NCBI GenBank assembly: GCA_045531205.1
Contig: JAZSDN010000032.1
Coordinates: 1-43,842 of the forward strand
Direction: 5' to 3'
Source of the DNA: JAZNQL01 sp045531205
GTDB lineage: Bacteria; Bacillota; Clostridia; UMGS1883; UMGS1540
Length of the DNA: 43,842 nt
The notes under the pieces were generated by a model. The model ran no database searches, was not told the DNA's origin, and saw only the letters and a list, made by a program, of their open reading frames with translations. Every line of letters begins with the position of its first letter. Within the stretch, counting starts at the first letter, position 1. Made by a program: the position numbers and the translations under genes. Of this stretch, positions 22,654 through 29,362 are shown in pieces.

Positions 22654-22819
22654 TTTTTTCATCGCCTTTCGTTACTATTTTCTCAAATCTTTTCAAAAGT
22701 TCAAAGAACATACAATTTTGTTTTCCTTGACATCCTGCAAAAAAGCAATCTTGATATTGGCATATACTATTTTTGCAAAATTCTATCAGCATTTTGTCGG
22801 TCATTTGAACAAATTTCAT
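22637..22819 (-). CDS. small Cys-rich hypothetical protein (60 aa)
   Basis: 60 residues with Cys at about 15, 20, 25, 30 and 36 (CKNSICQYQDCFFAGCQGKQ), a regular five-residue spacing suggesting a small metal- or disulfide-stabilised fold. Ribosome site GAGGTG within a repeated ATATGATATGAGGT leader shared with the next upstream gene. Function unknown. Confidence 0.6.
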   Translation of the reverse strand: MKFVQMTDKMLIEFCKNSICQYQDCFFAGCQGKQNCMFFELLKRFEKIVTKGDEKNESEI

Positions 22820-22838
22820 ATTTTCACCTCATATCATA

Positions 22839-23036
22839 TTATTTTTTATTTATCAAGATGTGTTTCAATCGTCTGCATTTGTCAAGGTCAGGGCAAGTGT
22901 GATATATATTTACGATATGTTCGCCCATAACTCCTGTTGATATTTCCACAGCTGTATCGACTTTTAATTCGGGACAACCTTCGCAAAAATCTTCATATAC
23001 AAACCTTGTATCACATTCAAATGGTAATACATTCAT
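22839..23036 (-). CDS. small Cys-rich hypothetical protein (65 aa)
   Basis: 65 residues with Cys at 8, 18, 21, 48 and 54 (FCEGCPEL and HTCPDLDKC), probably a zinc site. The central strands resemble a phage protein family of unknown role. Same ATATGATATGAGGT leader as the following gene, which suggests a duplicated expression unit. Confidence 0.6.
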   Translation of the reverse strand: MNVLPFECDTRFVYEDFCEGCPELKVDTAVEISTGVMGEHIVNIYHTCPDLDKCRRLKHILINKK

Positions 23037-23080
23037 ATTCTAACCTCATATCATATTAAATTGGTTTTGTCAATAGGCGG

Positions 23081-23599
23081 TTAATCTTCGACATAGCACC
23101 AACTTTGTGGCGGTCTTTCGAGTTTCTTTGTAAAACTCCATATCTTGTTTGTTACTCTTACTTTGAAATCGCTCAAATATTTTGGCTCATCATAAATTAT
23201 AAGGTTTTCTATTTCCCACGCATAACAATTTTTGCCTTTTGAATATTCGTGCAATTCTTTTTCGGTTAAACAAGCACAATTTGTTACAACTTGCTTGTGA
23301 AATTCGTGCGTATTTCCCTGTAAATACTGCCAATCGTCCGTAGCAATATTGAAGAGCGGAATAATACCGCCACAGACAAATTCGCCAATAACCATTCCAT
23401 TCCCTTTTCGGATTTTTCCGTCTGTTGAATGTATCTCCAAAACTTCGTGTGGATTGTTTGGTTTTCCTTCTGTGCAATAGATATAAGCCTTGAACGGCTC
23501 TTTTGCGTTTGGTTTGGTTTTTCTTATTTCAGCCGTTTTATCACCTCTTGCAATCAAACCGCACCATTTCGGCTGAATACTAATCAATACACTTTTCAT
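23081..23599 (-). CDS. ASCH-domain protein
   Basis: 172 residues. SVLISIQPKWCGLIARGDKTAEIRKTKP is the classic ASCH/PUA-like N-terminus (substrate-binding K-x-E-x-R), followed by AYIYCTEGK and GMVIGEFVCGGI strands. ASCH proteins bind RNA or modified nucleosides; one bacterial member is an N4-acetylcytidine amidohydrolase. Lying in the same transcript as Ro60, an RNA-related role is attractive but unproven. Confidence 0.85.
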   Translation of the reverse strand: MKSVLISIQPKWCGLIARGDKTAEIRKTKPNAKEPFKAYIYCTEGKPNNPHEVLEIHSTDGKIRKGNGMVIGEFVCGGIIPLFNIATDDWQYLQGNTHEFHKQVVTNCACLTEKELHEYSKGKNCYAWEIENLIIYDEPKYLSDFKVRVTNKIWSFTKKLERPPQSWCYVED

Positions 23600-23877
23600 T
23601 CCCTCACCTCATCATTTTGGGGTGTGCCGTGTTCGATTGGCTGAAATTTGTCAGTATAACAATTTCTGCAATGACTACAAGGATATTCTGTTGCGTGTTT
23701 ACCAAAATGAACACACTTTTCACAATCTGCACTCCTTAATTTTATAAGTTCCTCATAATTTTCTTTTATAGATTTAAGAACCTTTGCAGTCAATGTAATG
23801 GTATCATTTTCATCGTGGCATTCTTCAAAATAAACATTCATATTTTGAACTGCCATTTTTAACTTTTCAATGGTCAT
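23596..23877 (-). CDS. zinc-binding hypothetical protein (93 aa)
   Basis: 93 residues: an N-terminal helical half with the acidic EECHDENDTITL, and CEKCVHFGKH...CSHCRNC (residues 52-72), four to five cysteines that can form a zinc knuckle. It overlaps the ASCH gene by four bases. The CxxC-x(n)-CxxC layout recurs in small proteins of Clostridia phages. Confidence 0.65.
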   Translation of the reverse strand: MTIEKLKMAVQNMNVYFEECHDENDTITLTAKVLKSIKENYEELIKLRSADCEKCVHFGKHATEYPCSHCRNCYTDKFQPIEHGTPQNDEVRE

Positions 23878-23895
23878 TTCTTTTTGCCCCTTTCT

Positions 23896-24150
23896 TTATA
23901 TGCTGTTTACATTTTGTTTGTAAACTTCCGCATTCGGCAAAGATGTTATTCCTAATAATTTCATTGCATCATTTAATGCACTTGCATATTCTTCGGCTTC
24001 ATTCTTATCAGTAAATGCCTTATAACACTCTTTGACTTTTGGATATTGAATACTGCTCAAAAACTCACTTTTGTAAGTAGTCCACTTTACAATCCAAGTA
24101 TCAACATCTGTTTTTAACTCTTTTCTGTCTTTTGAGAAAATTTTAATCAT
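23896..24150 (-). CDS. hypothetical protein (84 aa)
   Basis: 84 residues, mixed charge, with VDTWIVKWTTYKSEFLSS and a C-terminal helix (NEAEEYASALNDAMKLLG). A short alpha/beta domain, perhaps an Arc-like or single-strand-binding fold; no confident match. ATGA overlap with the RHH gene upstream and a GGAGAGGG ribosome site. Confidence 0.6.
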   Translation of the reverse strand: MIKIFSKDRKELKTDVDTWIVKWTTYKSEFLSSIQYPKVKECYKAFTDKNEAEEYASALNDAMKLLGITSLPNAEVYKQNVNSI

Positions 24151-24323
24151 TTCTCCCTCTCCTTCCTTTCCTTTGCTACGAGGTAGTCTTTCAATATCAT
24201 TCTAACAAAGGCAGACAAGGACAATTCGCTGTCCTTTGCCGTTTTCTTTGCCTTTGCCAATAAATCTTTTGATATTCTTATTTTCAAAATATCAGTATAT
24301 GTACTGTTCGATTGATTTTTCAA
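24147..24323 (-). CDS. ribbon-helix-helix regulator coupled to Ro60
   Basis: 58 residues from TTG (24321-24323), chosen because AAGGAGAGG lies at ideal spacing. ILKIRISKDLLAKAKKTAKD followed by LSLSAFVRMILKDYL is a clear CopG/Arc-type RHH domain, with the strand KIRIS for DNA contact. It starts inside the 3' end of the Ro60 gene, so the two are co-translated; it may autoregulate the Ro60-Y RNA promoter at 26091-26119. Related to the 3455-3625 protein. Confidence 0.8.
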   Translation of the reverse strand: MKNQSNSTYTDILKIRISKDLLAKAKKTAKDSELSLSAFVRMILKDYLVAKERKEREK

Positions 24324-25731
24324 GTGTTCCCTCTCCTTGTTCTGCAATTTTTATAAAATCAAATACCTTTTCGCTCCAACCTGCAATTATATTGGTTTTC
24401 GCTCCGTGAAATTGTTGTGTGCCGTAACCCTGCAAGTCAATAGCGTGTACCCATATATCATTGCCTGATGCTTTTCTGTATTCGTCAGCGATTGATTGAA
24501 CAGGCTTTCTTGAATACCACCAACCATCGCAAGAATTACATTCATTGTCGGAAAGAATAATAACACGGTCAGCCTTTATATTATCATCAATCATTTTTTG
24601 GAAAGGCAAAAACATATTTGTACCACCGCCACAATATGAATTTGTAACAGTTTCAAGTATTCCATTTCTGTGCGATATAGCATATTTTTTTATATCGTTG
24701 TTGAAAGTATAAAAGACACTATTTTCGCAAATTTTATTTGCTATCAACCCAAGCAACATTGCTATTTCGTAACAACGCACTTTTGATTTATCGCTTATAT
24801 TATCGCCCATAGAGCCTGAAACATCAACCGCAATTACTGTTGTTCCCTTAAAAGTAGGCATATTTTCAATAGATGCTTCAACTGCATTTTCAAGAACATC
24901 AAACAATCTGCTACCGCCAATATCTGCAAGTTCTTTATATGCAGACAAAAAGCGGAAAGGTAACTGTTTAGATTTTTTAACTTTTTCGGGATTTTCAATA
25001 TCTTTCATTACCTTTTCAATGTTTGAAGGATTTGCATTAACAATGTTTCTTAAATTACGAAACAATGCCATATATCCAACCTTTTCGCTATCAATCAACT
25101 TTTCCCAAGTTTCAGCGTTATTTCCATTTGCGGATAACTCTGTTTCCCAAGTCATAGGAATTTCAAGTTTATCTTCAAGCAGTCTTTTCCACATATCCGA
25201 TTGTGCGTTTGTTTTGGGTGTAGGTCTGCAAAGGCAAAGTAAATCACGCATTTTTACCGCTTTTCCGTTGCCTTTATATTTTGCAAGTGTATATTCATCA
25301 AATCCCCGCAAAACATCATTTATGCCCTTTTTCAATGCGTTAGGAATAGGTTTCCCAAACAGGCTTATATAACAAGCCATAATTTCTGTAACATCATCGC
25401 CACGCAATGAAACACCTTTTACTGTTTGTCTAACAAAAGGCTTTCCCTCAATTTCGTGTGCTAAATATGCTACAAGAATATGGGATATAGAACGCATATT
25501 AAACTCACGCCTTGCAAATACCGCAAGATTGGAAACAAACTTTGCATCTTGCTTAATTACATTTTTGATTGTTTCTTGAATTTCCGCAGAATTATCGCCA
25601 TAGAATTTCTTTTCGTTAAAAAAGGAAGTTAAAATCTGTGTAATAAGTTTTGATTTTTCGCTCATTCCATAAGAAACTCTACCGCTTTTGTTTTCTGTTT
25701 TGATTGTGTTGTTTGTGTTAAATTTGCTCAT
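24292..25731 (-). CDS. rsr: Ro60/Rsr RNA-binding protein (TROVE + vWA)
   Basis: 479 residues from ATG 25729-25731 behind a perfect AGGAGG. Residues 20-290 form the TROVE HEAT-repeat ring: FVSNLAVFARREFNMRSISH, HILVAYLAHE, SLRGDDVTEI and KMRDLLCLCRP are family signatures. Residues 296-479 are a vWA domain with an intact MIDAS: DVSGS at 303-307, a Thr after GGG near 371, and LSDNE near 393. Ro60 rings bind misfolded RNA ends in the central hole and Y RNAs on the outside, and can tether nucleases such as PNPase. Three Y RNA-like genes lie immediately upstream in the same transcript. Rare in phages; slightly shorter than cellular Rsr (about 530 aa). Confidence 0.95.
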   Translation of the reverse strand: MSKFNTNNTIKTENKSGRVSYGMSEKSKLITQILTSFFNEKKFYGDNSAEIQETIKNVIKQDAKFVSNLAVFARREFNMRSISHILVAYLAHEIEGKPFVRQTVKGVSLRGDDVTEIMACYISLFGKPIPNALKKGINDVLRGFDEYTLAKYKGNGKAVKMRDLLCLCRPTPKTNAQSDMWKRLLEDKLEIPMTWETELSANGNNAETWEKLIDSEKVGYMALFRNLRNIVNANPSNIEKVMKDIENPEKVKKSKQLPFRFLSAYKELADIGGSRLFDVLENAVEASIENMPTFKGTTVIAVDVSGSMGDNISDKSKVRCYEIAMLLGLIANKICENSVFYTFNNDIKKYAISHRNGILETVTNSYCGGGTNMFLPFQKMIDDNIKADRVIILSDNECNSCDGWWYSRKPVQSIADEYRKASGNDIWVHAIDLQGYGTQQFHGAKTNIIAGWSEKVFDFIKIAEQGEGTLEKSIEQYIY

Positions 25732-25757
25732 TTTTTTACCTCCTAAAATTAAAATAA

Positions 25758-25835
25758 GCAAGCGTGATAAATTCATAATCAGGTCAATTTCATATTAACA
25801 GTACGAAGTATCTGATTATTGCAATGCACGCTTGC
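25758..25835 (-). ncRNA. Y RNA-like RNA, unit A (78 nt)
   Basis: The 5' and 3' ends pair perfectly over nine bases (25827-25835 with 25758-25766). A conserved asymmetric internal loop follows (CAUUGCA opposite GAAUUUAU), then an 8-bp stem (AUAAUCAG/CUGAUUAU) and a 29-nt apical region starting AUACUUCG. Both stems differ in sequence from units B and C but keep pairing. It ends 27 bases before the Ro60 start codon. Confidence 0.75.
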
Positions 25836-25844
25836 CATGGTATA

Positions 25845-25987
25845 AAAAGCAGATAAAATCTATAACAGTATCTATTATCGTTGCTCTACCAACTGAGCTA
25901 CCCACCGATATGGTCGGCGGGGCAGGACTTGAACCTGCGACACACGGCTCCCAAAGCGAAGTATCTGTTATATGCAATACTGCTTTT
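25845..25987 (-). ncRNA. Y RNA-like RNA, unit B, with tRNA module (143 nt)
   Basis: Same scaffold as units A and C: AAAAGCAG pairs with CUGCUUUU, internal loop AUUGCAU opposite AGAUUUUAU, stem AUAACAG/CUGUUAU. The apical part, after AUACUUCG, is replaced by a permuted tRNA-Pro module (25879-25957). This is the layout of bacterial YrlA RNAs: a Ro60-binding stem made by the RNA ends and a distal tRNA-like domain. A U5 run directly after the outer stem could release the RNA by termination. Confidence 0.85.
25879..25957 (-). tRNA. circularly permuted tRNA-Pro(UGG)-like module
   Basis: Read 5' to 3' on the minus strand, the 3' half comes first (25957-25911): anticodon loop UUUGGGA, stem strand GCCGU, variable GUGUC, T arm GCAGG-UUCAAGU-CCUGC, acceptor CCCGCCG, A73 and encoded CCA. 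Three bases (UAU) later the 5' half follows (25907-25879): CGGUGGG, UA, D arm GCUC/GAGC around AGUUGGUA, A26, ACG. The two acceptor strands pair over 7 bp. Joining ACG to GC gives a perfect 5-bp anticodon stem ACGGC/GCCGU with anticodon UGG. It is either a YrlA-type mimic or a functional permuted tRNA gene. Confidence 0.85.
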
Positions 25988-25998
25988 CATCAAATATA

Positions 25999-26068
25999 GC
26001 AAACGGATAAAATTTATAACTGTATATTTTCAACAGCACGAAGTAACAGTTATATGCAATGCCGTTTG
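25999..26068 (-). ncRNA. Y RNA-like RNA, unit C (about 70 nt)
   Basis: CAAACGG pairs with CCGUUUG (26062-26068 with 26000-26006), then the conserved loop CAUUGCAU opposite AAAUUUUAU, stem AUAACUGU/ACAGUUAU (8 bp) and a 22-nt apical part starting UACUUCG. First RNA of the transcript, about 16 bases from the predicted start; a small GUGUAC/GUACAC hairpin (26068-26086) forms the leader. Confidence 0.75.
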
Positions 26069-26090
26069 TGTACCTTTTGAGTACACCTAT

Positions 26091-26119
26091 ATTATAAACT
26101 ATATTTTCGTGTTTGTCAA
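26091..26119 (-). promoter_or_regulatory. promoter of the Y RNA-Ro60 operon
   Basis: TTGACA (26114-26119), 17-bp spacer, TATAAT (26091-26096) on the minus strand, between a strong terminator and unit C. It gives the locus expression independent of the structural genes. Confidence 0.92.
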
Positions 26120-26138
26120 CCCCTTTTCGCAAATTTCT

Positions 26139-26170
26139 AAAAAAATATCCCCTGCTTTTTAGAGCAGGGG
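26139..26170 (-). terminator. rho-independent terminator
   Basis: CCCCUGC/GCAGGGG 7-bp stem (26164-26170 with 26149-26155), loop UCUAAAAA, then AUAUUUUUUU. Insulates the Y RNA-Ro60 locus from the genes upstream. Confidence 0.9.
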
Positions 26171-26175
26171 GAATG

Positions 26176-26502
26176 TTAAAGAACTTCGGTTAAAATTCTA
26201 AAATCTTGAAATGTGTTTTTGTCAATGGTTACTTCAACGGGTTTGTTAAGCAATTCGGAAACATAACTCACTTTTGCATCATTCAAAATTTTATATACAT
26301 TTTCAATGTTGACGGTTATTGCCTGTTGTCTTTCGCTTTCTTCCCATCTACAAGCCTTGTTGATGTTTACGGTGTATTTACCACCGCACATAATAGCGCC
26401 GCAATCAGCCAACTTAAAGCCAATTTGCAAGCCAATCAAGAACGGATAATCTTTAACCTTTCCAAATTCCACAAAATCAATTTTACCTAATACTTTTTCC
26501 AT
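26176..26502 (-). CDS. conserved hypothetical phage protein (108 aa)
   Basis: 108 residues, beta-rich, start behind AAAGGAG. Contains FLIGLQIGFKLADCGAIMCGGKY, a segment conserved in an uncharacterised phage family, and ends in a strand-helix unit (VEVTIDKNTFQDFRILTEVL). It follows the minor capsid gene and is closed by a terminator. Could be a small DNA-associated or enzyme accessory protein; no motif supports one. Confidence 0.7.
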   Translation of the reverse strand: MEKVLGKIDFVEFGKVKDYPFLIGLQIGFKLADCGAIMCGGKYTVNINKACRWEESERQQAITVNIENVYKILNDAKVSYVSELLNKPVEVTIDKNTFQDFRILTEVL

Positions 26503-26513
26503 AATTTACTCCT

Positions 26514-27713
26514 TTAATTTGTTTTTGATTTGCGAGGTACGGACATTCGCTTGGTTTCGGGGTAAAAGCCTGTGATATTAGTTATTTCTTCGTATTTGCT
26601 TTTGTAAGCCTTTATTTTGGCATTGCAATCTTTTACAAGTTTTTTGCTATCTCCTGCCTGTGCCATATTCTTGATTGATTTTTCATTACGGATAGCCGTT
26701 TCAAGCCTACGCATCATCTGTGTTGCTTCATAGCCTGTAACTTGTTTTCCATCAATGTCATAGGTCTTTTTGTCTTGTTCTTTCAGCCTTGCAAGTTCTT
26801 TTTCGCTATATCGGGGCTCACTTATGCCTAATATTATTGGTGTCTTATAATGTAAACAACCATAATCATTAAGTAATCCACCCGAACCATCAACGCCCTG
26901 TTCATAGGCATCTTCATAGGTTACGCCGTTTATTGTTTTTTTACCGACAATAGAATACTGTTTTCCTTGCATTATTTCGTGGCTTGGGCGGGGGTTTGAA
27001 TGGTAATCAATCTCAATCCCATCACAACCAAGTTCCTGACCTATCATTTCGTTATATTCAATGCTCGCTTGCTTTGCTCCCCACAAAAGCGACTGTCTAA
27101 CCGCCGTGTCAAGTCTGCGAGTGATACCACTATCAGCATAATTTATTCTTATACCACTACCGCCCATTTCAACAATGGTGTCCCTCATTGCAGTATGGAA
27201 GTCTGTCGCTCCTGTACTAACTTGCAGAACGGCTTTGTCAAGTGCTTCGGTATACATCTTTTCTATTGCCTTGAATTTTCCGTTCTTATCAATAAAGCCT
27301 AAATTAGAACCGCCAATCTTTGCAAGGTTTATCATCGTTTCGCCTGTGCTTTTGGCGTAGGCTCTTGCGATTGCTTGTAGTTCTCTGTTATCCGCAAACG
27401 GCACAAACTTTTTGCCCCTGTAATCATACAACGGCTGATTTGCAAGGTGCTGTTCTTCCAATAACTCCCCATACATCTGCTCAATTTGTGATATGTTGTA
27501 GCCTGTAACCTTTGCAAGTTCCTTTGTTATGGCATCCATATCTTGCTTGACCGTTGCAATGTTGTTTATGCTTTTAACATCAGCCAATGATAATCTGCCA
27601 TATTTCTTTATTCTTTTACCGATGCGTTGCAAGGTGGAACTTTCCCACCCTGCAACATTGTTAAAAAGCAAATCCGCCTGTTGTTCTAACTTTGAAATAT
27701 CAGCCATTGCCAT
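26514..27713 (-). CDS. minor capsid protein 2 / head morphogenesis protein
   Basis: About 399 residues starting MAMADISK, overlapping the upstream gene; the next ATG (27705-27707) is also possible. GCDGIEIDYHSNPRPSHEIMQGKQ near residue 225 and GGLLNDYGCLHYKTPIILG near 265 identify the phage minor capsid protein 2 family, related to Mu gpF/SPP1 gp7, which sits at the portal and may travel with DNA. The basic C-terminus fits DNA contact. It should directly follow the portal gene, but the tail-fibre cassette and several small genes intervene. Confidence 0.88.
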   Translation of the reverse strand: MAMADISKLEQQADLLFNNVAGWESSTLQRIGKRIKKYGRLSLADVKSINNIATVKQDMDAITKELAKVTGYNISQIEQMYGELLEEQHLANQPLYDYRGKKFVPFADNRELQAIARAYAKSTGETMINLAKIGGSNLGFIDKNGKFKAIEKMYTEALDKAVLQVSTGATDFHTAMRDTIVEMGGSGIRINYADSGITRRLDTAVRQSLLWGAKQASIEYNEMIGQELGCDGIEIDYHSNPRPSHEIMQGKQYSIVGKKTINGVTYEDAYEQGVDGSGGLLNDYGCLHYKTPIILGISEPRYSEKELARLKEQDKKTYDIDGKQVTGYEATQMMRRLETAIRNEKSIKNMAQAGDSKKLVKDCNAKIKAYKSKYEEITNITGFYPETKRMSVPRKSKTN

Positions 27714-27933
27714 ACACCAACTTTCTGCAACGGTCATACAATCCCCATTTATGAGGGTTAAAATTAAAGCCATAAGCGGAATAAAATCCATCATTGCTCA
27801 TATTAAACCATTCACAGCCTAATTTTACCGCATCAAAAGTCTTTATTTGTCCGTTTGAATATGCAACAAACAAAGTATCACCTATCACTCTTTGACTTGT
27901 CGAAAAAACTATATTGTTCATAATATCAGCCAT
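27700..27933 (-). CDS. hypothetical protein (77 aa)
   Basis: 77 residues from ATG 27931-27933. VIGDTLFVAYSNGQIKTFDAVKLGCEWFNMSNDGFYSAYGFNFNPH looks like a compact beta-domain with aromatic residues. Its 3' end overlaps the minor capsid start in another frame. A similar small gene near the minor capsid gene occurs in other Clostridia phages. Function unknown. Confidence 0.65.
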   Translation of the reverse strand: MADIMNNIVFSTSQRVIGDTLFVAYSNGQIKTFDAVKLGCEWFNMSNDGFYSAYGFNFNPHKWGLYDRCRKLVYGNG

Positions 27934-28120
27934 TCGCACCACCCTTTATTGACGGCTTTTGAATGTAATGCGATTTTATTCCTGTTAAGCAATCAACGGC
28001 TTTCTTTTGGCTTAAAGCACACTTTGCACAATATCCATTTTCGCTGATACGCACCCAACCATTCATACAACTGTCGCATTTTGTTTCTTTTGCCGTGTTC
28101 ATCTTCTCTATGTTCTCCAC
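27926..28120 (-). CDS. zinc-ribbon protein (64 aa)
   Basis: 64 residues from GTG (28118-28120) with GGCGGTG upstream; an in-frame ATG at 28102 is the alternative. CDSCMNGWVRISENGYCAKC carries two CxxC pairs 12 residues apart, a single zinc ribbon. The rest is basic. Typical of small phage adaptor or nucleic-acid-binding proteins. Confidence 0.7.
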   Translation of the reverse strand: MENIEKMNTAKETKCDSCMNGWVRISENGYCAKCALSQKKAVDCLTGIKSHYIQKPSIKGGANG

Positions 28121-28297
28121 TTAATCACCGCCTTTCTCGGTTGGGCGGGCGGTTTCTTCAAACCCTATAACCTTTCTAAGACCGTCCATAACAGAATTAG
28201 CCATTATTCCGCTTACTTCTTTAGCATCAATAATTTTGGCGTTGTATCTTACGCCATCTTTTACTGCAAATATTTCAAAATAAATTCCGTCTTTCAT
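28121..28297 (-). CDS. small hypothetical protein (58 aa)
   Basis: 58 residues starting MKDGIYFEIFAVKDGVRYNA, alternating strands then a helix (ANSVMDGLRKVIG). ATGA overlap with the upstream gene and direct contact with the GTG start downstream show tight coupling. No family recognised. Confidence 0.65.
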   Translation of the reverse strand: MKDGIYFEIFAVKDGVRYNAKIIDAKEVSGIMANSVMDGLRKVIGFEETARPTEKGGD

Positions 28298-28590
28298 TTG
28301 CCCTCATCTTCCTTTCTCATATCATTAAGCAATCTAATCAATGAATGAATACCTCTTTTGTTTTCAAATCCCATAATTTTTCCTGTTCCTGCATAAAACT
28401 GAAACAGTTTATCATCGGATTTTCTGCGACAATGAAAATGCCCCGTCTGTTCGTTTTTCAAAGTATATTCAATTTCGTGCTTTTCAAATTGTTCAATAGC
28501 ATACTGTATTCTGTTCGGGTTATCCGCTACCCTCTTCGCGTGTTGTTCTTTGGCATATTCTCTAATGCCCTCAAAATCCTCTCTGCTCAT
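28294..28590 (-). CDS. conserved phage protein (98 aa)
   Basis: 98 residues from the ATG at 28588-28590, which has better ribosome spacing than the ATG nine bases upstream. N-terminal helix (FEGIREYAKEQHAKRVADNPNR) followed by a strand-rich half with EYTLKNEQTGHFHCRRKSDD and GKIMGF. Proteins of this kind are frequent in Firmicutes phages, with unknown role. It overlaps the RHH gene in another frame. Confidence 0.7.
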   Translation of the reverse strand: MSREDFEGIREYAKEQHAKRVADNPNRIQYAIEQFEKHEIEYTLKNEQTGHFHCRRKSDDKLFQFYAGTGKIMGFENKRGIHSLIRLLNDMRKEDEGK

Positions 28591-28750
28591 TCTTCCCATC
28601 TTCCTTTCTCTGCTTATATATCAGCCTTGTTTCTTTCGCTATAAGCATATCAACGGTGGCAGATGCAGACAGATTATAATGCTTTGCCACTCTGTCAAGG
28701 TCTGCCCTCGTATCCTTGCTTATTCGCATTTGGAATGTTTCTTTTTTCAA
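28571..28750 (-). CDS. ribbon-helix-helix protein (59 aa)
   Basis: 59 residues from TTG (28748-28750), overlapping the upstream TGA and preceded by GGGGGCG. KETFQMRISKDTRADLDRVAKHYNLSASATVDML is a CopG/Arc-type RHH domain. Third such protein in the genome, suggesting a set of small transcriptional regulators. Confidence 0.75.
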   Translation of the reverse strand: MKKETFQMRISKDTRADLDRVAKHYNLSASATVDMLIAKETRLIYKQRKEDGKNEQRGF

Positions 28751-29001
28751 GTTATCGCCCCCTTATAACTTTTCCAATCAATCTTTTTGCCACAAACAGG
28801 GCAATAATTAAATCGGGTTAAATCGGTTGATTTTCTCCTGTCGCAATAATCATTCAAACTGTATTTATTTCCCATTATTGACCACATTTTGTAGTTTGTT
28901 TTCTTAAACTCGGCATCTCTTTTAATGATTTCTTTTAATTCATCAAATGTTACAAGGTCTTCTCCTTTGATGCCAATAATACATTCACACTTGTTGACCA
29001 T
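28747..29001 (-). CDS. phage protein with zinc-ribbon C-terminus (84 aa)
   Basis: 84 residues from ATG 28999-29001 behind GAGGTGG. N-terminal CECIIGIKGEDLVTFDELK and C-terminal FNYCPVCGKKIDWKS, a zinc half-ribbon shared by many phage proteins of this size. Overlaps the next gene by four bases. Role unknown, probably an early accessory protein. Confidence 0.75.
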   Translation of the reverse strand: MVNKCECIIGIKGEDLVTFDELKEIIKRDAEFKKTNYKMWSIMGNKYSLNDYCDRRKSTDLTRFNYCPVCGKKIDWKSYKGAIT

Positions 29002-29191
29002 ATTTTTTGTTCCACCTCTCAATCACTTCTTCTCTGGTGTTTGCAACCTCAAATAATTGACATTTCGTACACCAACAAGAATAATATCTCATTCCTCTTG
29101 TTTCGGAATATTGCAACACATTTTCTTTAACTTTTGGTGTTTCTCCGCATTTTTTGCAAGGCTCAATTTTTATAACTTTAATCACATTCAT
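28985..29191 (-). CDS. Lar-like zinc-ribbon protein (68 aa)
   Basis: 68 residues. IEPCKKCGETPKVKENVLQY, then YSCWCTKCQLFEVANTREEVIERWNKKYG: the two CxxC pairs and a W-N-K end follow the pattern of Lar-family restriction-alleviation proteins. A second Lar-like gene lies at 43255-43482. Lar of the Rac prophage reduces type I restriction, but most members are untested. Confidence 0.7.
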   Translation of the reverse strand: MNVIKVIKIEPCKKCGETPKVKENVLQYSETRGMRYYSCWCTKCQLFEVANTREEVIERWNKKYGQQV

Positions 29192-29203
29192 TATAAATCC
29201 CTC

Positions 29204-29362
29204 TTAATATTGTTTTATCGCTTTCTTTTTCGCAAAACATTCTTGTGTTAATACATTTGGTCTTTTGCCTGTATCTTCAAATAAGTGGCAATACGGAGCA
29301 GGGTTGTATCCCTGCCCGTTTGTCATTGTTCGGTAGTAATACTTACATTTCTTACACTTCAT
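29204..29362 (-). CDS. small Cys-rich protein (52 aa)
   Basis: 52 residues: MKCKKCKYYYRTMTNGQGYN then PYCHLFEDTG and a late Cys. The CxxCxYY...CxLF pattern is a small zinc-binding module common in Firmicutes phages. Its ATG lies inside the end of the upstream 53-aa gene. Confidence 0.7.
   Translation of the reverse strand: MKCKKCKYYYRTMTNGQGYNPAPYCHLFEDTGKRPNVLTQECFAKKKAIKQY

Noticed and set aside
23041..23080. A ninth promoter at TTGACAAAACC near 23070
   Set aside because: The TATGAT-like element is only 12 bases away, and the following bases are the ribosome site of the next gene.
25845..25987. Two overlapping ordinary tRNA pseudogenes, or a self-splicing permuted intron
   Set aside because: The two halves complement each other exactly, and the flanking scaffold is shared with two neighbours that have no tRNA; adjacency to Ro60 makes a YrlA-type RNA the better explanation. 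I saw no ribozyme core.
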